NCBI GenBank assembly: GCA_031284765.1
Contig: JAITXK010000020.1
Span: 1-13,363 of the forward strand
Direction: 5' to 3'
DNA: 13,363 bases
Origin: Candidatus Symbiothrix sp.
Lineage (GTDB): Bacteria > Bacteroidota > Bacteroidia > Bacteroidales > Azobacteroidaceae
Positions within the stretch are counted from its first letter, which is position 1; the number at the start of each line of letters is the position of its first letter. Of the stretch, positions 12,806 to 13,363 are shown piece by piece. Below the pieces are notes generated by a model, which worked only from the letters and a program-made list of their open reading frames with translations, had not been told where the DNA came from and did not search any database. The position numbers and the translations under genes were made by a program.

Positions 12806-13363
12806 TATGGGGGTTTCGGGTAACCGGAATCCCTTTTTTGTGCGTACTGTATTTCTGATGATTTCTACCACTTTTCCCAAGTCATTTTCCGTCAACAGCG
12901 AACCGGAAGGCAGACATAATCCTTTTTCAAACAGCGATTCGCTGACTTTTTCCCCGTAGTACGGATAATCATCGAAAATGGGTTGCAAGTGCATGGGTTT
13001 CCACAGCGGACGAGATTCGATATTGGCTGTCTCCAATGCGTTTTGTAAATCTTCGCGGGTAACGCCACCGGTTTTTTCCGGATCAACTACAATGGTTGTC
13101 AGCCAATAATTGGATTGAAAATCCGGCGTGGGTTCGGTCTGAAAAGTAATCCCTTCGATACCGGATACATGTTTCCGGTAATATTGATTGTTTTTTCTGC
13201 GTTGTTCAACTCGTTGGGAAAGCACCTGCATTTGTCCTCTGCCTACTCCCGCCACAATGTTACTCATCCGGTAGTTGTATCCGACATAGGAATGTTGGTA
13301 ATGAGGTGCAGCATCACGAGCTTGCGTAGCCAAAAAACGGGCTTTCCGGATGTGTTCTTCGTT
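12803..13363 (-). CDS. DegT/DnrJ/EryC1/StrS-family sugar aminotransferase, C-terminal part (cut by window edge)
   Basis: The last 186 codons of a PLP-dependent aminotransferase that moves an amino group onto a keto-sugar nucleotide, used in making amino sugars for surface polysaccharide or glycan. The frame is open to the window edge, so the start lies beyond 13363. Visible family landmarks are ATQARDAAPHY, GYNYRMSN with the Arg that contacts substrate in relatives, IESRPLWKPMHLQP and the closing LCLPSGSLLTENDLGKVV. The resemblance is to the EpsN/PglE branch rather than to WecE, but substrate cannot be told from this half. The PLP-binding lysine lies upstream, outside the window. The gene converges on the candidate RNA; no terminator for it was seen. 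Confidence 0.88.
   Translation of the reverse strand, partial: NEEHIRKARFLATQARDAAPHYQHSYVGYNYRMSNIVAGVGRGQMQVLSQRVEQRRKNNQYYRKHVSGIEGITFQTEPTPDFQSNYWLTTIVVDPEKTGGVTREDLQNALETANIESRPLWKPMHLQPIFDDYPYYGEKVSESLFEKGLCLPSGSLLTENDLGKVVEIIRNTVRTKKGFRLPETPI

Overview
This window looks like an ordinary chromosomal stretch of a Bacteroidetes genome, most likely Bacteroidales. Four things point that way. The promoters fit the Bacteroidetes pattern, a TTG/TTTG element near -33 and TAnnTTTG near -7. The complex I operon has a fused nuoCD followed directly by nuoH, with no nuoE, nuoF or nuoG between them. There is a bacterial serine palmitoyltransferase for sphingolipids. There is also a long protein with repeated DUF349 domains. 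No rRNA, tRNA, CRISPR array, transposase or phage gene was seen.

Layout. Positions 1-4895 (minus strand) hold the first part of a complex I operon, read nuoA-nuoB-nuoCD-nuoH-nuoI-nuoJ-nuoK, with nuoK cut by the window edge. The genes are tightly packed, several with ATGA stop/start overlaps. The one real gap (2187-2290) holds a palindromic repeat. From 4896 to 5134 lies a divergent promoter region. Serine palmitoyltransferase follows (5135-6334, plus) and meets dnaX (6335-8059, minus) with no base between the two stop codons. A second divergent region (8060-8229) drives dnaX one way and, the other way, a two-gene unit of a five-repeat DUF349 protein and a 6-phosphofructokinase (8230-11040, plus). 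That unit converges on glutamate dehydrogenase (11044-12378, minus). The 424-base gap 12379-12802 carries the gdhA promoter and a strong plus-strand promoter, followed by about 210 bases that look structured and have no open frame: a candidate small RNA. The window ends in the C-terminal half of a DegT/EpsN-type sugar aminotransferase (minus).

Most genes are housekeeping: respiration (Nuo), membrane lipid synthesis (Spt), replication (DnaX), glycolysis (Pfk) and ammonia assimilation or glutamate catabolism (Gdh). I do not see a new multi-gene system. The two signals most worth checking are a run of ten A residues in dnaX, directly after a perfect 7-bp inverted repeat, where either frame shift ends the protein within a few codons (a possible route to a short gamma form), and the candidate RNA at about 12594-12805. 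Smaller points are a nine-codon upstream frame overlapping the serine palmitoyltransferase start, an unusual donor-site signature in the phosphofructokinase, and NAD-type residues in the glutamate dehydrogenase.
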